The notes: generated from the letters alone by a model not told the origin. DNA of 64,000 nucleotides from Virgibacillus dokdonensis (GCF_900166595.1 NZ_LT745763.1:2786986-2850985), one strand, 5' to 3'. Counted from the first letter of the stretch, positions 19,330 through 29,166 are shown. Numbers and translations are program-made.

Positions 19330-20005
19330 AGCCGTATTCACCTCGATGTTCATCTCTAACAATTAACCCGTCCTCAATTGCAACAACACGGTTTTTAAAA
19401 GTATTTACAATCTCTTTACTATGTGTAGCCATAATAACTGTTGTTCCACGGTCATTAATTTCCTGCAATACCTTCATAATTCCCCATGAAGTATCTGGGT
19501 CTAAGTTACCTGTTGGTTCATCAGCAATAACAATCTTAGGGTAGTTCACAATAGCTCGAGCAATCGATACACGTTGTTGCTCACCTCCTGATAATTCATG
19601 AGGGAGAAATCTAGCTTTGTGTTTCAAGCCGACTAAATCTAGTACTTCCATTACGCGTGTTCGAATAAGTGATGGATGGGACTCGATTACTTCCATCGCA
19701 AAAGCTACATTTTCATAGACTGTCAGTTTAGACAACAATTTAAAATCCTGATAAACGACCCCAACATTTCTCCGCAGCAAGGGCACTTGCTTTTCTTTTA
19801 ATTCATTAACATTCATTTCATTTACATAAACCGTTCCTTTTGTTGGCTTTACTTCTCGGAATATTAGCCGGATAAATGTGGACTTACCTGCACCACTTGG
19901 ACCAACTATGTATACAAATTCACCACGGTCAATATTTATATTTATTCCATTTAGTGCCGAAACACCATTATCATACGTTTTATATACATCTTTCATTTGT
20001 ATCAT
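19319..20005 (-). CDS. ftsE: Cell division ATP-binding protein FtsE
   Basis: 228 aa ABC ATPase that pairs with FtsX. Walker A GPSGAGKST near residue 35, signature LSGGEQQR near 139, Walker B IVIADEPTGNLDP near 158, H-loop ATHSKE near 193. AAAGGTGAT precedes the ATG. First gene of ftsE-ftsX-M23 peptidase; in Bacillus FtsEX activates the CwlO endopeptidase during cell elongation. Confidence 0.96.
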   Translation of the reverse strand: MIQMKDVYKTYDNGVSALNGININIDRGEFVYIVGPSGAGKSTFIRLIFREVKPTKGTVYVNEMNVNELKEKQVPLLRRNVGVVYQDFKLLSKLTVYENVAFAMEVIESHPSLIRTRVMEVLDLVGLKHKARFLPHELSGGEQQRVSIARAIVNYPKIVIADEPTGNLDPDTSWGIMKVLQEINDRGTTVIMATHSKEIVNTFKNRVVAIEDGLIVRDEHRGEYGYEG

Positions 20006-20548
20006 TCATTAATCACCTTTATTTTTTAATTGTAGCGTGCCACGTTACGCATCGTGTACATCTTCAAACAGTATAGGAACCTTTTATTATTATGAGACAA
20101 TAGTATCTTATAATTAGCATAACTGAAGGTTTCTGAACAATTCGGATATTTAGGCGTAGGTCTTTCTCACTCCCCCTTTTTACGCACTATTCAATTTTGA
20201 AGATAGTGACTAGCACGTTTAAAAATCGAGTTAAGATAACCACTCATAAATGTTGTGAGGAGTGTGTCTACATAATTATAACATCTTTCCGCACCATTTT
20301 TAGACACAAAATTATTACATTTGTATTTCAAAGTGAGGCTTATATGAAACAAATTGTCATATTATAGAAAATCAAGTGACTTTCGGACTATTTTTAGAAG
20401 TGGATATACTTACCAATCATGATGTAAATGAAAAGAAGCAATTGCCGAAGAAGGGCTCTTCGCATATTTGGAAGATTTAGAGACTTGTTTAAGTAACTTC
20501 ACTTATATATAAACGAAAAAAATAGTAATTCTTTATAACAAGCCCAAC

Positions 20549-20590
20549 AAAAAAACAGCAGCAATTGTAAAAGGTTACTGTTTTTTTCTT
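20549..20590. terminator. Bidirectional terminator-like hairpin in the ftsE-cccB gap
   Basis: AAAAAAACAG and CTGTTTTTTT arms around about 20 bases. No gene ends next to it on either strand; a short stretch at about 20437-20510 (reading KEAIAEEGLFAYLEDLETC) looks protein-like but lacks a start, so the hairpin may mark the end of a decayed gene. The rest of 20006-20862 has no gene. Confidence 0.5.
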
Positions 20591-20623
20591 GATTTAAGGT
20601 GTAGCAACTCATCGTGGATAATT

Positions 20624-20725
20624 GTGAACTTCAGCGACTTCTATGTGAACTTCGAGTAACTATTTTGTGAACTTCAGCGACTTTTTATAAAACTCAAGCG
20701 AAAATATAATGAACTTCAGCGACTT
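20624..20725 (+). repeat. Tandem repeat, period 21-22 bp, five units
   Basis: Unit GTGAACTTCAGCGACTT plus a variable 4-5 base spacer, starting at 20624, 20645, 20667, 20688 and 20709. Units 1, 3 and 5 are nearly identical; 2 (GTGAACTTCGAGTAACT) and 4 (AAAACTCAAGCGAAAA) are diverged. It is not coding on either strand. The 21-bp phase is two helical turns. Confidence 0.8.
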
Positions 20726-20816
20726 TTCAAATTTCTACATTCGACCTAAGCCTGCCTTCTATCTAATTTCTGCTCATCCGTTTAGGAGTTTTCGTCCATG
20801 CAGGGCGCACATATAA

Positions 20817-20849
20817 AAAGCTTACTTGTTATTTTGTCAAGTAAGCTTT
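20817..20849 (-). terminator. Rho-independent terminator of cccB
   Basis: Perfect 12-bp arms AAAGCTTACTTG/CAAGTAAGCTTT with a 9-base loop and TTTTTATA following on the minus strand, 14 bases past the cytochrome stop. Confidence 0.88.
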
Positions 20850-20862
20850 GTTTTAATTCTCA

Positions 20863-21222
20863 TTATTTCTTTTCTGCTAACCAATCAGCAAGCAATTGAA
20901 CATCATCGCCTTTAGCCATTCCTGCAGGCATACTTCCTTTTCCATTTTTAATAATGTCTGCAATTTCATCTGAGGAATACTTTGATCCTACATCTGTCAA
21001 AGCAGGGGCATTGCCGCCAGATAAGTCTGCACCGTGGCAGCTTAAACAATTATCCTGGTAGACTTCTTCAGCAGCAGTAGCATCTACACTACCGCTATTT
21101 TCCTCTGTTTTTGCATCGTCCTTATCAGCTGGTTCTTCGGAAGCATTTTCATCATCGCCGCCCCCACATGCGCCCAGCACTAATACAGTGCCAAACAGCA
21201 TTGCTAATAACCATTTTTTCAT
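20863..21222 (-). CDS. cccB: Membrane-anchored cytochrome c551 (CccB-like lipoprotein)
   Basis: 119 aa. Lipoprotein signal with lipobox LGAC (acylated by the Lgt encoded in this window), an acidic linker, and a small class I cytochrome c domain: heme motif CLSCH and a Met ligand in GSMPAGM. Shuttles electrons on the outer face of the membrane to a terminal oxidase. The frame opens further upstream, but the ATG at 21222 with GGGGG 9 bases before it gives a proper signal peptide. Same location as in B. subtilis (cccB between prfB and ftsE). Confidence 0.92.
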   Translation of the reverse strand: MKKWLLAMLFGTVLVLGACGGGDDENASEEPADKDDAKTEENSGSVDATAAEEVYQDNCLSCHGADLSGGNAPALTDVGSKYSSDEIADIIKNGKGSMPAGMAKGDDVQLLADWLAEKK

Positions 21223-21394
21223 GATTCTAATCCCCCTAACTATGTTATTAATCATACATCAATTCTATTATAACCAATGACTACTGTTTTAAAACTCTTT
21301 CTGTTTCCAAATATTACTACAAAAAAGGCGCTAGAGGTTGATAGGTCAACTTACACAGCCAATTATGACGAATTTATGAAAAATTATTATTGGT

Positions 21395-22496
21395 TTAATT
21401 CACCTGTTGTCTTAGATAAGCATCAATAAACGAATCAATTTCTCCATCCATAACGGCTTGCGTATTACCAACTTCTACATTTGTGCGATGATCTTTCACC
21501 ATAGAATATGGATGAAAGACGTAAGAACGAATTTGACTTCCCCAACCAATTTCCATTTGGTCACCACGAATCTCAGCTAATTCCTGCTTTTGTTTTTCAA
21601 TTTCAAGTTGATATAATTTTGACTTTAACATTTTCATAGCTGCTTCCCGGTTTTTAATTTGCGACCGTTCATTTTGACAAGTCACAATAATGTTTGTAGG
21701 TACGTGGGTAATACGCACAGCAGAATCCGTTGTATTTACATGTTGGCCACCTGCACCGCTAGCACGGTACGTATCGATTTTTATATCCTCCGACTTTACC
21801 TCGATATCTACATCATCCGTCATTTCTGGTGTCACTTCACACGAAACAAACGACGTATGTCTTCTACCAGATGAGTCAAACGGTGATATGCGTACAAGGC
21901 GATGCACGCCTTTTTCTGCTTTTAAATAACCATAAGCATTATGTCCTTTAATGAGCAATGTAACACTTTTAATCCCTGCTTCATCACCTGGTAAATGATT
22001 TAACGTCTCGACTTGAAATTTCTTACTCTCTGCCCAGCGCTGATACATTCGTAACAGCATGCTTCCCCAGTCTTGAGATTCCGTGCCACCTGCACCAGGG
22101 TGTAATTCCAAGATAGCATTATTGGCATCATATGGTTCGCTCAAAAGAATTTGTAATTCAAAATCATTGAATTGTTGTCGTAAAGAAGTTAATTGCTGAA
22201 TTAATTCTTCTAATAACTCTTGATCATTCTCTTCTTTTACAAGTTCATAAGAAACTTCTAAATTATCAAGCTGTTGCTCAAGCTGAGAAAAACTATTGAC
22301 ATATGTTTTTAAATGGTTCATTTCATTGATGACGCCTTGAGCTTTTTCTTGTTCATCCCAAAATTCAGGAGCAGTCATTTGTAGCTCTAATTCTTGAATA
22401 CGTTCTGTCTTTGCCTCTAAGTCAAAGAGACCCCCTAAAATCGTTGATGCGGCCATTCATCTTATCTAAATCGTTTCTAATATCTACTAGTTCCAA
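21395..22496 (-). CDS. prfB: Peptide chain release factor 2 with programmed +1 frameshift
   Basis: 367 aa after frameshifting. Zero frame: TTG at 22494-22496 (GAGGTGATTGAA upstream), 24 codons ending RGSL, then in-frame TGA at 22422-22424. The slip site is AGGGGG-TCT-CTT-TGA-C, the classical autoregulatory signal, where low RF2 favours +1 shifting. The second part (22423 down to 21395) begins [10 protein letters not shown]. The GGQ loop region ([18 protein letters not shown]) is intact; tripeptide-type SPF is in [10 protein letters not shown]. The uninterrupted second frame alone could be misread as starting at an ATG near 22456. Confidence 0.96.
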
Positions 22497-22536
22497 TTCA
22501 ATCACCTCTATGTAATTATTGTTGCCAAAGCGTCAG

Positions 22537-22563
22537 GAAAGCACTCCGTTTTTGGAGTGCTTC
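22537..22563. terminator. Hairpin between secA and prfB
   Basis: GAAAGCACTCC and GGAGTGCTTC with a 6-base T-rich loop, directly after the secA stop. The U-run on the minus strand is poor (TTTCC), so partial read-through from secA into prfB is likely, as for the B. subtilis secA-prfB unit. Confidence 0.6.
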
Positions 22564-22570
22564 TTCCTTC

Positions 22571-25081
22571 TTATTTCCCATGGCAATTTTTATATTTTTT
22601 CCCACTACCACATGGGCATGGATCATTTCGACCTACATTGTTCTGTTTGACAAATGGTTTACGTGTTTTTTTCTTTTCTTCTTGACCGCCAGAAACAGCT
22701 TGCGTATTTTTCACAACTTCCTGGCGTTGAAGGTTATCACGAATTTGAGCTTTCATGATATACTTCGCTACTTCCTCTTCAATACTTTGAATCATTGACT
22801 CAAACATAGCGAAGCCCTCTAGTTGATATTCCCGAAGTGGATCGTTTTGGCCATATGCACGTAAATGAATTCCCTGGCGTAACTGGTCCATTTGATCAAT
22901 ATGGTCCATCCATTTTGTATCGACAGTACGAAGGAGAATCACTTTTTCAAACTCTCGCATTTGTTCTTCTGTTAATTCTTGTTCTTTTTCGTCATAACGT
23001 GCTTTTACTTTTTCCATGATCCATTCGGTTATTTCTTCTTGATCTTTTCCTTTAAGATCATCTTCAGAGATGTCATGAGGTTCAAGCAAGTTACCTGTTA
23101 CATAATCTACAATTGCTTTATAATCCCACTTATCTTCATCATCGTCTTGGGTATGTGTTGTAACAACACGTTCCAATGCAGACAAAATCATATTTTCAAT
23201 AATTTCGCGTAAATTGCCCTCTGCATCAATCACTTCAAAACGCTGTTTATAAATAATTTCACGTTGTTCACGTAAAACATCGTCATAGGAAAGAACCGTC
23301 TTACGCGCATCAAAGTTATTTCCTTCCACTCGTTTTTGTGCTGATTCTACTGCACGGGAAACCATTTTACTTTCAATTGGTTGCGAATCTTCCATTCCTA
23401 AACGCTCCATCATGGCACGGAGATTATCAGACCCAAATCGACGCATCAATTCATCTTCCATGGAAAGGTAAAATTGCGATACACCTGGATCTCCTTGACG
23501 TCCAGAACGTCCACGTAGCTGATTATCAATACGCCTAGATTCATGACGTTCCGTTCCTATAACAGCAAGTCCACCTAATCCCACAACACCTTCGCCTAAT
23601 TTAATATCTGTTCCTCGACCAGCCATGTTAGTTGCAATTGTAACGGCACCACGCTGCCCAGCATTTTCGATGATTTCCGCTTCACGAAAGTGATTCTTTG
23701 CATTCAACACTTCATGCTTAATGCCTGCTTTTTTTAGCATCTTTGAAATGAGTTCAGAAGTTTCGACGGCAACCGTACCGACGAGAACGGGTTGGCCTTT
23801 TTGGTGGCGTTCTTTAATATCTTCAACGACAGCACGAAATTTTCCTTCCATTGTCTTATAAATTAAATCAGGCTTATCATCTCGAATAATGGGCTTGTTT
23901 GTCGGGATGGCAATAACATCCATATTGTATATATTTCTAAACTCTTCTTCTTCCGTCTTAGCTGTACCTGTCATTCCAGCAAGTTTATTGTACATACGGA
24001 AAAAGTTTTGAAACGTAATCGATGCCAATGTCATACTTTCATTTTGGATTTGTAAACCTTCTTTTGCTTCTATTGCTTGATGTAACCCATCACTATAGCG
24101 ACGACCTTTCATGAGACGACCAGTAAATTGGTCGACAATAACGACTTCCCCATCTTCTACAACGTAATCATCGTCACGGTGCATGGAGATATGTGCTTTT
24201 AAAGCTTGGTTAATATGATGTGTTAACGAAACATGATTCAAGTCGAATAAATTATCAATAGAGAAATAACGTTCTGCTTTATTAATCCCTTCTTCTGTCA
24301 ACTGAACACCTTTCGTTTTTTCATCGTAAGAATAGTCATCTTTTGCCAATGTTGAAACAAATGCATTTGCCTGTTGATATAAACTTGCGGATTTTTTAGC
24401 AGAGCCTGATATAATTAATGGCGTTCTTGCTTCATCAATTAAAATAGAGTCCACCTCGTCAATAATTGCATAATTCAACGGACGTTGTACCATCTGCTCT
24501 TTATACAAAACCATGTTATCACGTAAGTAATCGAATCCATATTCGTTGTTCGTACCGTACGTAATATCTTGGTTATAAGCCTCTCGTTTTTGCTCTTTTG
24601 TAAGTCCATTTCCGTTAAGTCCAACTGTTAAACCGAGGAATTCATAAAGTTCACCCATCTCTTTTGCGTCACGACTTGCTAAATAATCGTTTACTGTAAT
24701 TATATGGACACCTTTTCCAGCTATGGCATTTAAATATGCAGGCATCGTGGAAGCTAATGTTTTACCTTCCCCTGTTTTCATTTCTGCAATATTTCCTTCA
24801 TGTAAGGCGATTGCTCCCATTAACTGGGTTTGAAACGGACGCATACCTAAAACGCGTTTTGCAGCCTCTCGCACAACTGCATATGCTTCTACTAGCAATT
24901 CGTCTAGCGTTTCTCCGTTTTGATATCTTGTTTTAAATTCTTCTGTTTTTTGTTGCAATTGCTCATCAGATAATTTTTCCATTTCCGGTTCTAACGCTTC
25001 AATTTGATCGACAGTCTTTTGAAGTTTTTTCAATTGTCGTTGCGTTCCATCACCAAAAATTTTCTGTAAAATACTTGCCAT
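22571..25081 (-). CDS. secA: Preprotein translocase ATPase SecA
   Basis: 836 aa motor of the Sec translocon. Walker A KTGEGKTL near residue 102, [14 protein letters not shown] near 208, [12 protein letters not shown] near 485, and C-terminal zinc-binding tail [17 protein letters not shown] (binds SecB/phospholipid or ribosome). Normal length for Bacillus-type SecA. Directly upstream of prfB on the same strand as in B. subtilis. Its substrates include several exported proteins encoded nearby. Confidence 0.98.
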   Translation of the reverse strand: MASILQKIFGDGTQRQLKKLQKTVDQIEALEPEMEKLSDEQLQQKTEEFKTRYQNGETLDELLVEAYAVVREAAKRVLGMRPFQTQLMGAIALHEGNIAEMKTGEGKTLASTMPAYLNAIAGKGVHIITVNDYLASRDAKEMGELYEFLGLTVGLNGNGLTKEQKREAYNQDITYGTNNEYGFDYLRDNMVLYKEQMVQRPLNYAIIDEVDSILIDEARTPLIISGSAKKSASLYQQANAFVSTLAKDDYSYDEKTKGVQLTEEGINKAERYFSIDNLFDLNHVSLTHHINQALKAHISMHRDDDYVVEDGEVVIVDQFTGRLMKGRRYSDGLHQAIEAKEGLQIQNESMTLASITFQNFFRMYNKLAGMTGTAKTEEEEFRNIYNMDVIAIPTNKPIIRDDKPDLIYKTMEGKFRAVVEDIKERHQKGQPVLVGTVAVETSELISKMLKKAGIKHEVLNAKNHFREAEIIENAGQRGAVTIATNMAGRGTDIKLGEGVVGLGGLAVIGTERHESRRIDNQLRGRSGRQGDPGVSQFYLSMEDELMRRFGSDNLRAMMERLGMEDSQPIESKMVSRAVESAQKRVEGNNFDARKTVLSYDDVLREQREIIYKQRFEVIDAEGNLREIIENMILSALERVVTTHTQDDDEDKWDYKAIVDYVTGNLLEPHDISEDDLKGKDQEEITEWIMEKVKARYDEKEQELTEEQMREFEKVILLRTVDTKWMDHIDQMDQLRQGIHLRAYGQNDPLREYQLEGFAMFESMIQSIEEEVAKYIMKAQIRDNLQRQEVVKNTQAVSGGQEEKKKTRKPFVKQNNVGRNDPCPCGSGKKYKNCHGK

Positions 25082-25486
25082 TTACGCAGCACCTCAATAT
25101 TTATCAAAAATAACAAATTTCTTGAATCCCCTATATCTTAACATGTAGCATACTTATTGGATAATTGGAGATGTGTATTGTTAATACTAGTTTTAATATT
25201 TTAATCCATTATTTATCATAACACTTTCTAAAGATAGATGACAACTTGTAGCATGAAATCACACCTAGCAATGTCTTTCTAAACAAAGTGATTACATCCT
25301 AAAACTTGTACACACATAAATGAAAAAAGAACAGGTTAGACGGACATATGCTTTTTAATTTCTCAACCAATGGAAGATATACATCCATGTCAGAGGCCGT
25401 AAATATGTATTTTCATTATTTTAGCACTTCAATTTTTACCAGTTTCATTTATGCTTAAACGTTCAGAACTGTTTCGCCCCTCTCTT

Positions 25487-25553
25487 AGAAAAATTTAGCT
25501 TGTCGCCAAGTCTTATAGCGGAAGTCGTAGTTTTTCCTATAGTGTTAAAAAAG
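25487..25553 (+). repeat. Dispersed intergenic repeat, family 1, copy E
   Basis: AAATTTAGCTTGTCGCCAAG, then TCTTATAGCGGAAGTCGTAG, then TTTTTCCTATAGTGTTAAAA. Same block order as copy A. The 533-base gap 25082-25614 otherwise holds only the secA upstream region and no gene. Confidence 0.65.
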
Positions 25554-25614
25554 CCAATCTAAAAATGGCACTTGGTGTTTCTCTGTTATGAAGTATTGAA
25601 ACAATTGGTATTAA

Positions 25615-26373
25615 CTACACTTTATTTTGTTCTTCACGATACATTTTAGGGGTCATACCAGTTTCTCGTTTAAACATACTGCAAAATTGGGAGTCATTAG
25701 AGAATCCTGCCTCCAAAGCTATATCGGAAATTAACTTCGATGGATCATGAATAAGGCATGCTTTTGCAAATTCCATTCTTTTTAAATACAAATATCGCTG
25801 TGGCGTCATGCTAAATTTTTCTTTAAATAAATGTCGAAAATGATCATAACTATATCCAGCAATATTGGCTAAAATTTCATTGGTCAGCTTTTGCTGAAAA
25901 TATTCTTCCATATAATTACGAACATACTGCATTCTATCATCTGTATGATCCATATACTTTTTAGTTTTACCAATTAACCTCTGTAAATGGATAACGAGCT
26001 TTCCTACTAATAAATGAAGCATTTTTGAAAATCCACTTTGTTCTTGTACAAACTCCTCTCTCATCTTAACTAAACACTCTCTAATAACCCAATCCCTGCT
26101 GTCTTGAAATACACCATTCTTTTCTAGTATTATCTCGTTTTCGGTATAAAAACCAATATACAGTACGTCAGCATCAACAAAATGTATTTCATCATGATTG
26201 GTATTAGGAGAAATAAGGGCAAAATTATTCTCATAAAAAGTATACTCCGTTGAATCGATTTCTGTTTTACCACTTGCAAAATAATAGACTAACTCACAAC
26301 AATTATGGTTATGACTAGGTATATATTGTCCCTTTTTACGTTTAGAAAAAAACAAAAAATCCAATGTATCCAA
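25615..26373 (-). CDS. AraC-family transcriptional regulator
   Basis: 252 aa: N-terminal cupin-like sensor (SHNHNCCELVYYFASGKTEI, residues 20-40) and C-terminal double HTH (about 155-250: LANIAGYSYDHFRHLFKEKF, and DIALEAGFSNDSQFCSMFKR). TTG start with GAGGAG 7 bases upstream. Divergent from nupC and the nucleoside hydrolase, so probably their regulator, with a nucleoside or derived sugar as likely effector (inference). Two ACCGAATWAT direct repeats 21 bp apart lie just upstream of its own start, suitable for AraC half-sites. Confidence 0.85.
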   Translation of the reverse strand: MDTLDFLFFSKRKKGQYIPSHNHNCCELVYYFASGKTEIDSTEYTFYENNFALISPNTNHDEIHFVDADVLYIGFYTENEIILEKNGVFQDSRDWVIRECLVKMREEFVQEQSGFSKMLHLLVGKLVIHLQRLIGKTKKYMDHTDDRMQYVRNYMEEYFQQKLTNEILANIAGYSYDHFRHLFKEKFSMTPQRYLYLKRMEFAKACLIHDPSKLISDIALEAGFSNDSQFCSMFKRETGMTPKMYREEQNKV

Positions 26374-26398
26374 TCGACCACTCCTCGTATAGTATACT

Positions 26399-26436
26399 TA
26401 ACCGAATTATATAATAATGCAACCGAATAATTATAA
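26399..26436. promoter_or_regulatory. Direct-repeat operator candidate for the AraC regulator
   Basis: ACCGAATTAT at 26401 and ACCGAATAAT at 26422, exactly 21 bp apart (two helical turns), with AT-rich 3' extensions. AraC-type dimers bind such same-face direct repeats. The pair lies 27 bases upstream of the regulator start, and about 180 upstream of nupC. Confidence 0.5.
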
Positions 26437-26485
26437 ATATTTATCATTTTATTTGCTAGCATTATAACATGCTATAGCCAAATAA

Positions 26486-26504
26486 TATAATGAAAGCGTT
26501 ACTA
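26486..26504 (+). promoter_or_regulatory. Candidate -10 and overlapping cre-like site of nupC
   Basis: TATAAT at 26486-26491 runs into TGAAAGCGTTACTA (26491-26504), which matches 12 of 14 positions of the CcpA consensus TGWAANCGNTNWCA. Placement at the -10 would allow catabolite repression of the nucleoside operon. Confidence 0.5.
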
Positions 26505-26609
26505 TAGTAACCAACTATTTAGCTTCTATCAAGAGCTTTTTGAAAAGCAATGTTTTTGTCGAGATTTGGTGACATTATGGAAAAAATAAACTAGGAAAGG
26601 AGTGTCACT

Positions 26610-27818
26610 ATGAATGTTTTATGGGGACTTGCTGGAATTGCAGTACTCGGTTTACTTGCATGGTCAATATCTATGGATAAAAAAGCAATTAATTATCGCA
26701 CTGTAATAAGCGCCTTCGCTCTTCAAATTCTTTTCGGCTTCGTCGTTTTAAAATGGGATTGGGGACAAAAAATTCTAACAAAGATGGCTGATTTTGTTGA
26801 AAAGATTATAGGATCTTCCCAATCAGGAATAGACTTTTTATTTGGAGACCTTCTACCAGATAATGGATTTGTCTTTGCCATTCAAGTACTTCCAGTAATT
26901 ATTTTCTTTTCTTCTTTGGTATCTGTCTTATACCACTTAAAAGTGATGCAAGGATTTATTAAATTAATTGGTGGTGCATTAATGAAGATACTGAAAACTA
27001 GTAAACTTGAATCAACAGCCTCTGCATCAAATATATTTTTAGGTCCGTATGAATCAGCTCTTGTAATTAAACCTTATGTTAAGAGCTTAACAAAGTCGGA
27101 ACTATTTGCCGTTATGGTTTGTGGAATGGCTACTGTAGCTGGATCTGTATTTGCTGGATATGCGGCACTAGGAATACCAGTGGACTATTTGCTCACAGCT
27201 GCACTTATGGCAGCACCTTCCGGATTACTATTTGCCAAAATCATCGTTCCTGAAACTAAAAATAAAGCAGACAAAAAGGCTAATGTTACAACTGAAATTA
27301 CCACTAAAAATGTTTTTGATGCCGCTGCTACTGGAGCAAGTGACGGTATGAAGCTCGCCTTAACTATTGCAGCCATGCTAATAGCTTTTACATCTTTAAT
27401 AGCTTTAGTAAATATTTTAATTGACCCTATTGGTAACTTATTAGGCATCCAAGATTTATCTTTAGAATTTCTATTTGGATATTTGTTTTCGCCAATAGCT
27501 TTCATCATAGGTATACCATTTGATGAAATTATTGGTGGTGGTTATTTTATTGCTATTAAGTTTACTGTGAATGAATTTGTTGCTTTCACAGAATTTTCAA
27601 CGGAAATGAGTAGTTTTTCAGATAAATCCGTTGCTATCATTAGCTTTGCACTATGCGGATTTGCAAATATAGCTGGTATTGCGGGCGCTATCGGTGGTTT
27701 AGGTGGAATAGCTCCAAACCGAAGAACTGAAATTTCACAACTTGGAGTCCGTGCATTAGCTGCCGCAACATTAGCTAATTTATCAAATGCAGCCATTGCT
27801 GGGATGTTTATTGTATAA
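26610..27818 (+). CDS. nupC: Concentrative nucleoside transporter (NupC/CNT family)
   Basis: 402 aa, cation-coupled nucleoside symporter with about ten hydrophobic segments. CNT family core segments are visible: NIFLGPYESALVIKPY (about residue 141), GSVFAGYAALGIPVDYL (about 178) and the C-terminal GFANIAGIAGAIGGLGGIAP. AGGAAAGGAG precedes the ATG by 6 bases or so. Followed after 33 bases by a nucleoside hydrolase, so import and cleavage are coupled. The module is an insertion between secA and hpf relative to B. subtilis. Confidence 0.93.
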   Translation: MNVLWGLAGIAVLGLLAWSISMDKKAINYRTVISAFALQILFGFVVLKWDWGQKILTKMADFVEKIIGSSQSGIDFLFGDLLPDNGFVFAIQVLPVIIFFSSLVSVLYHLKVMQGFIKLIGGALMKILKTSKLESTASASNIFLGPYESALVIKPYVKSLTKSELFAVMVCGMATVAGSVFAGYAALGIPVDYLLTAALMAAPSGLLFAKIIVPETKNKADKKANVTTEITTKNVFDAAATGASDGMKLALTIAAMLIAFTSLIALVNILIDPIGNLLGIQDLSLEFLFGYLFSPIAFIIGIPFDEIIGGGYFIAIKFTVNEFVAFTEFSTEMSSFSDKSVAIISFALCGFANIAGIAGAIGGLGGIAPNRRTEISQLGVRALAAATLANLSNAAIAGMFIV

Positions 27819-27851
27819 AATTTAATTCTATTAACAAAAAAGGAGAAAATG

Positions 27852-28757
27852 ATGCAAAACAGATTAATTATTGATACAGATATTGGGAGTGACATTGATG
27901 ATGCAATGGCTTTAGCACTTGCTATGAAGTCAAAAGAAATAATAATCGAAGGAATTACAACAGTGTATGGCAATGCGGAGCTTAGAGCTAGAATTACAAA
28001 AAAATTATTGCAACTAGGAAACCAAAAGAATATTAAAGTATTTGCAGGTGTTAGCCAATCATTACTGTTTAATCGTGATATTTGGATGGCTGGTCACGAA
28101 GGAGAGGGTATTCTGACTGAAGATGAGCACATTGAATACGACAGTGGCCATGCAGTCGATTTTATTATTCAAACAATAATGAAAAACCCTGGAGAAATAA
28201 CACTTATAGCAATTGGTCCGTTAACAAATATTGCCACTGCTATTATTCGTGAACCAAGCATCGTAAAAAACGTAAAAGAAATAATTATAATGGGAGGTGT
28301 TACTAGGCTTGGCGACAATTCTCTAACTCTCCCAATAAATGAGCACAATATTAGGTGCGATCCAGAAGCTGCATCCATTGTATTCAGTAGTAAAGCGCCT
28401 ATTTGTATGGTCGGATTAGATGTAACATATAAAGTGACTTTCACAAAGTTTCATAGAGACCAACTAGAAAATTCGAAAACACCTCTTAATTTAGCACTTG
28501 TTAATCAACTGGATCGTTGGTTTGCTTTTATTAAGGAAGATATAACTAAAATGCACGACCCGTTAACCGTTTCTATTGCCATTAATAGAGATATTGTCAA
28601 AACAGAAAAAGCGAAAGTTCATGTTGAGTACGATCATCGCCAAATGACTGGAACAACAATTGCCATACCAGACAAAAGTGGTAATGTAGAAATTTGTCTA
28701 GATGTGGATAGCCGACGATTTAATAATATTTTATTACGTCGACTATTAGATGAATAA
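27852..28757 (+). CDS. Inosine/uridine-preferring nucleoside hydrolase
   Basis: 301 aa, cleaves the N-glycosidic bond of nucleosides to base and ribose. The calcium-binding N-terminal motif DTDIGSDIDDAMAL is intact, as are TNIATAI and the NIRCDPEAA active-site segment (about residue 164). There are two consecutive ATGs; the second (27852) is 6 bases from AGGAG and is preferred. Substrate preference (purine or pyrimidine) cannot be judged. Forms an operon with nupC and ends before a strong terminator. Confidence 0.92.
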   Translation: MQNRLIIDTDIGSDIDDAMALALAMKSKEIIIEGITTVYGNAELRARITKKLLQLGNQKNIKVFAGVSQSLLFNRDIWMAGHEGEGILTEDEHIEYDSGHAVDFIIQTIMKNPGEITLIAIGPLTNIATAIIREPSIVKNVKEIIIMGGVTRLGDNSLTLPINEHNIRCDPEAASIVFSSKAPICMVGLDVTYKVTFTKFHRDQLENSKTPLNLALVNQLDRWFAFIKEDITKMHDPLTVSIAINRDIVKTEKAKVHVEYDHRQMTGTTIAIPDKSGNVEICLDVDSRRFNNILLRRLLDE

Positions 28758-28922
28758 ATATATAGCCAAAATAAATGAAAACATGAAGTAACTAGAACGT
28801 CACTGTCTTGAAAAAGAGTAAGGAAATATGCAAGTATACGCTACTACTTTGCTTTAGAGTAAGCTTCATTTTTTAAATAAGAGCTTATTCTAAATGCTAT
28901 TAATATGCAGCTCAAGCCATAC

Positions 28923-28954
28923 AAAAGAGTGGTTCGAGGATGAACCACTCTTTT
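28923..28954. terminator. Bidirectional terminator after the nucleoside operon
   Basis: 13-bp perfect arms AAAAGAGTGGTTC/GAACCACTCTTTT with a 6-base loop; A-run upstream and T-run downstream serve both strands (the nucleoside operon on plus, the small gene at 29017 on minus). Confidence 0.85.
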
Positions 28955-29016
28955 CAGAGAGGATAATTGGGGGTTTTGGGAGATCACTTATTGCGAGGAA
29001 ATTTTCACGGAGAAAT

Positions 29017-29166
29017 TTATCGCTTTCGTTCCATCACTCCCTCCTTGTATATAGCTAATTGTCGATTTAAAACTGCTACAATTTCCACAAGTTGGCTAAT
29101 CGTTCTCTCATGTTGCTCTATTTTTTGAGTAATATGCTTTAGATAAAGGCTTTTGTCACAATCCAA
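29017..29166 (-). CDS. Small coiled-coil protein, unknown function
   Basis: 49 aa, start TTG at 29164-29166 with a perfect AGGAGGTGA seven bases upstream (the longer frame to 29229 lacks a ribosome site). The sequence MDCDKSLYLKHITQKIEQ continues into a heptad-like helix (HERTISQLVEIVAVLNRQL) and ends in basic residues. Predicted short soluble helix. The excellent ribosome site argues it is real. Located between the nucleoside operon and hpf. Function not recognised. Confidence 0.65.
   Translation of the reverse strand: MDCDKSLYLKHITQKIEQHERTISQLVEIVAVLNRQLAIYKEGVMERKR

Noticed and set aside
20437..20512. Protein-like stretch KEAIAEEGLFAYLEDLETC in the ftsE-cccB gap
   Set aside because: No start codon in frame (a stop precedes it directly) and only about 25 codons; at most a gene relic.
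20624..20725. CRISPR array
   Set aside because: Units are 17 bases with 4-5 base gaps, no 25-40 base spacers and no cas genes nearby.
22571..25614. Riboswitch or T-box leaders upstream of secA, nagA or nupC
   Set aside because: No specifier/antiterminator pattern, conserved aptamer core or terminator-antiterminator pair could be recognised.
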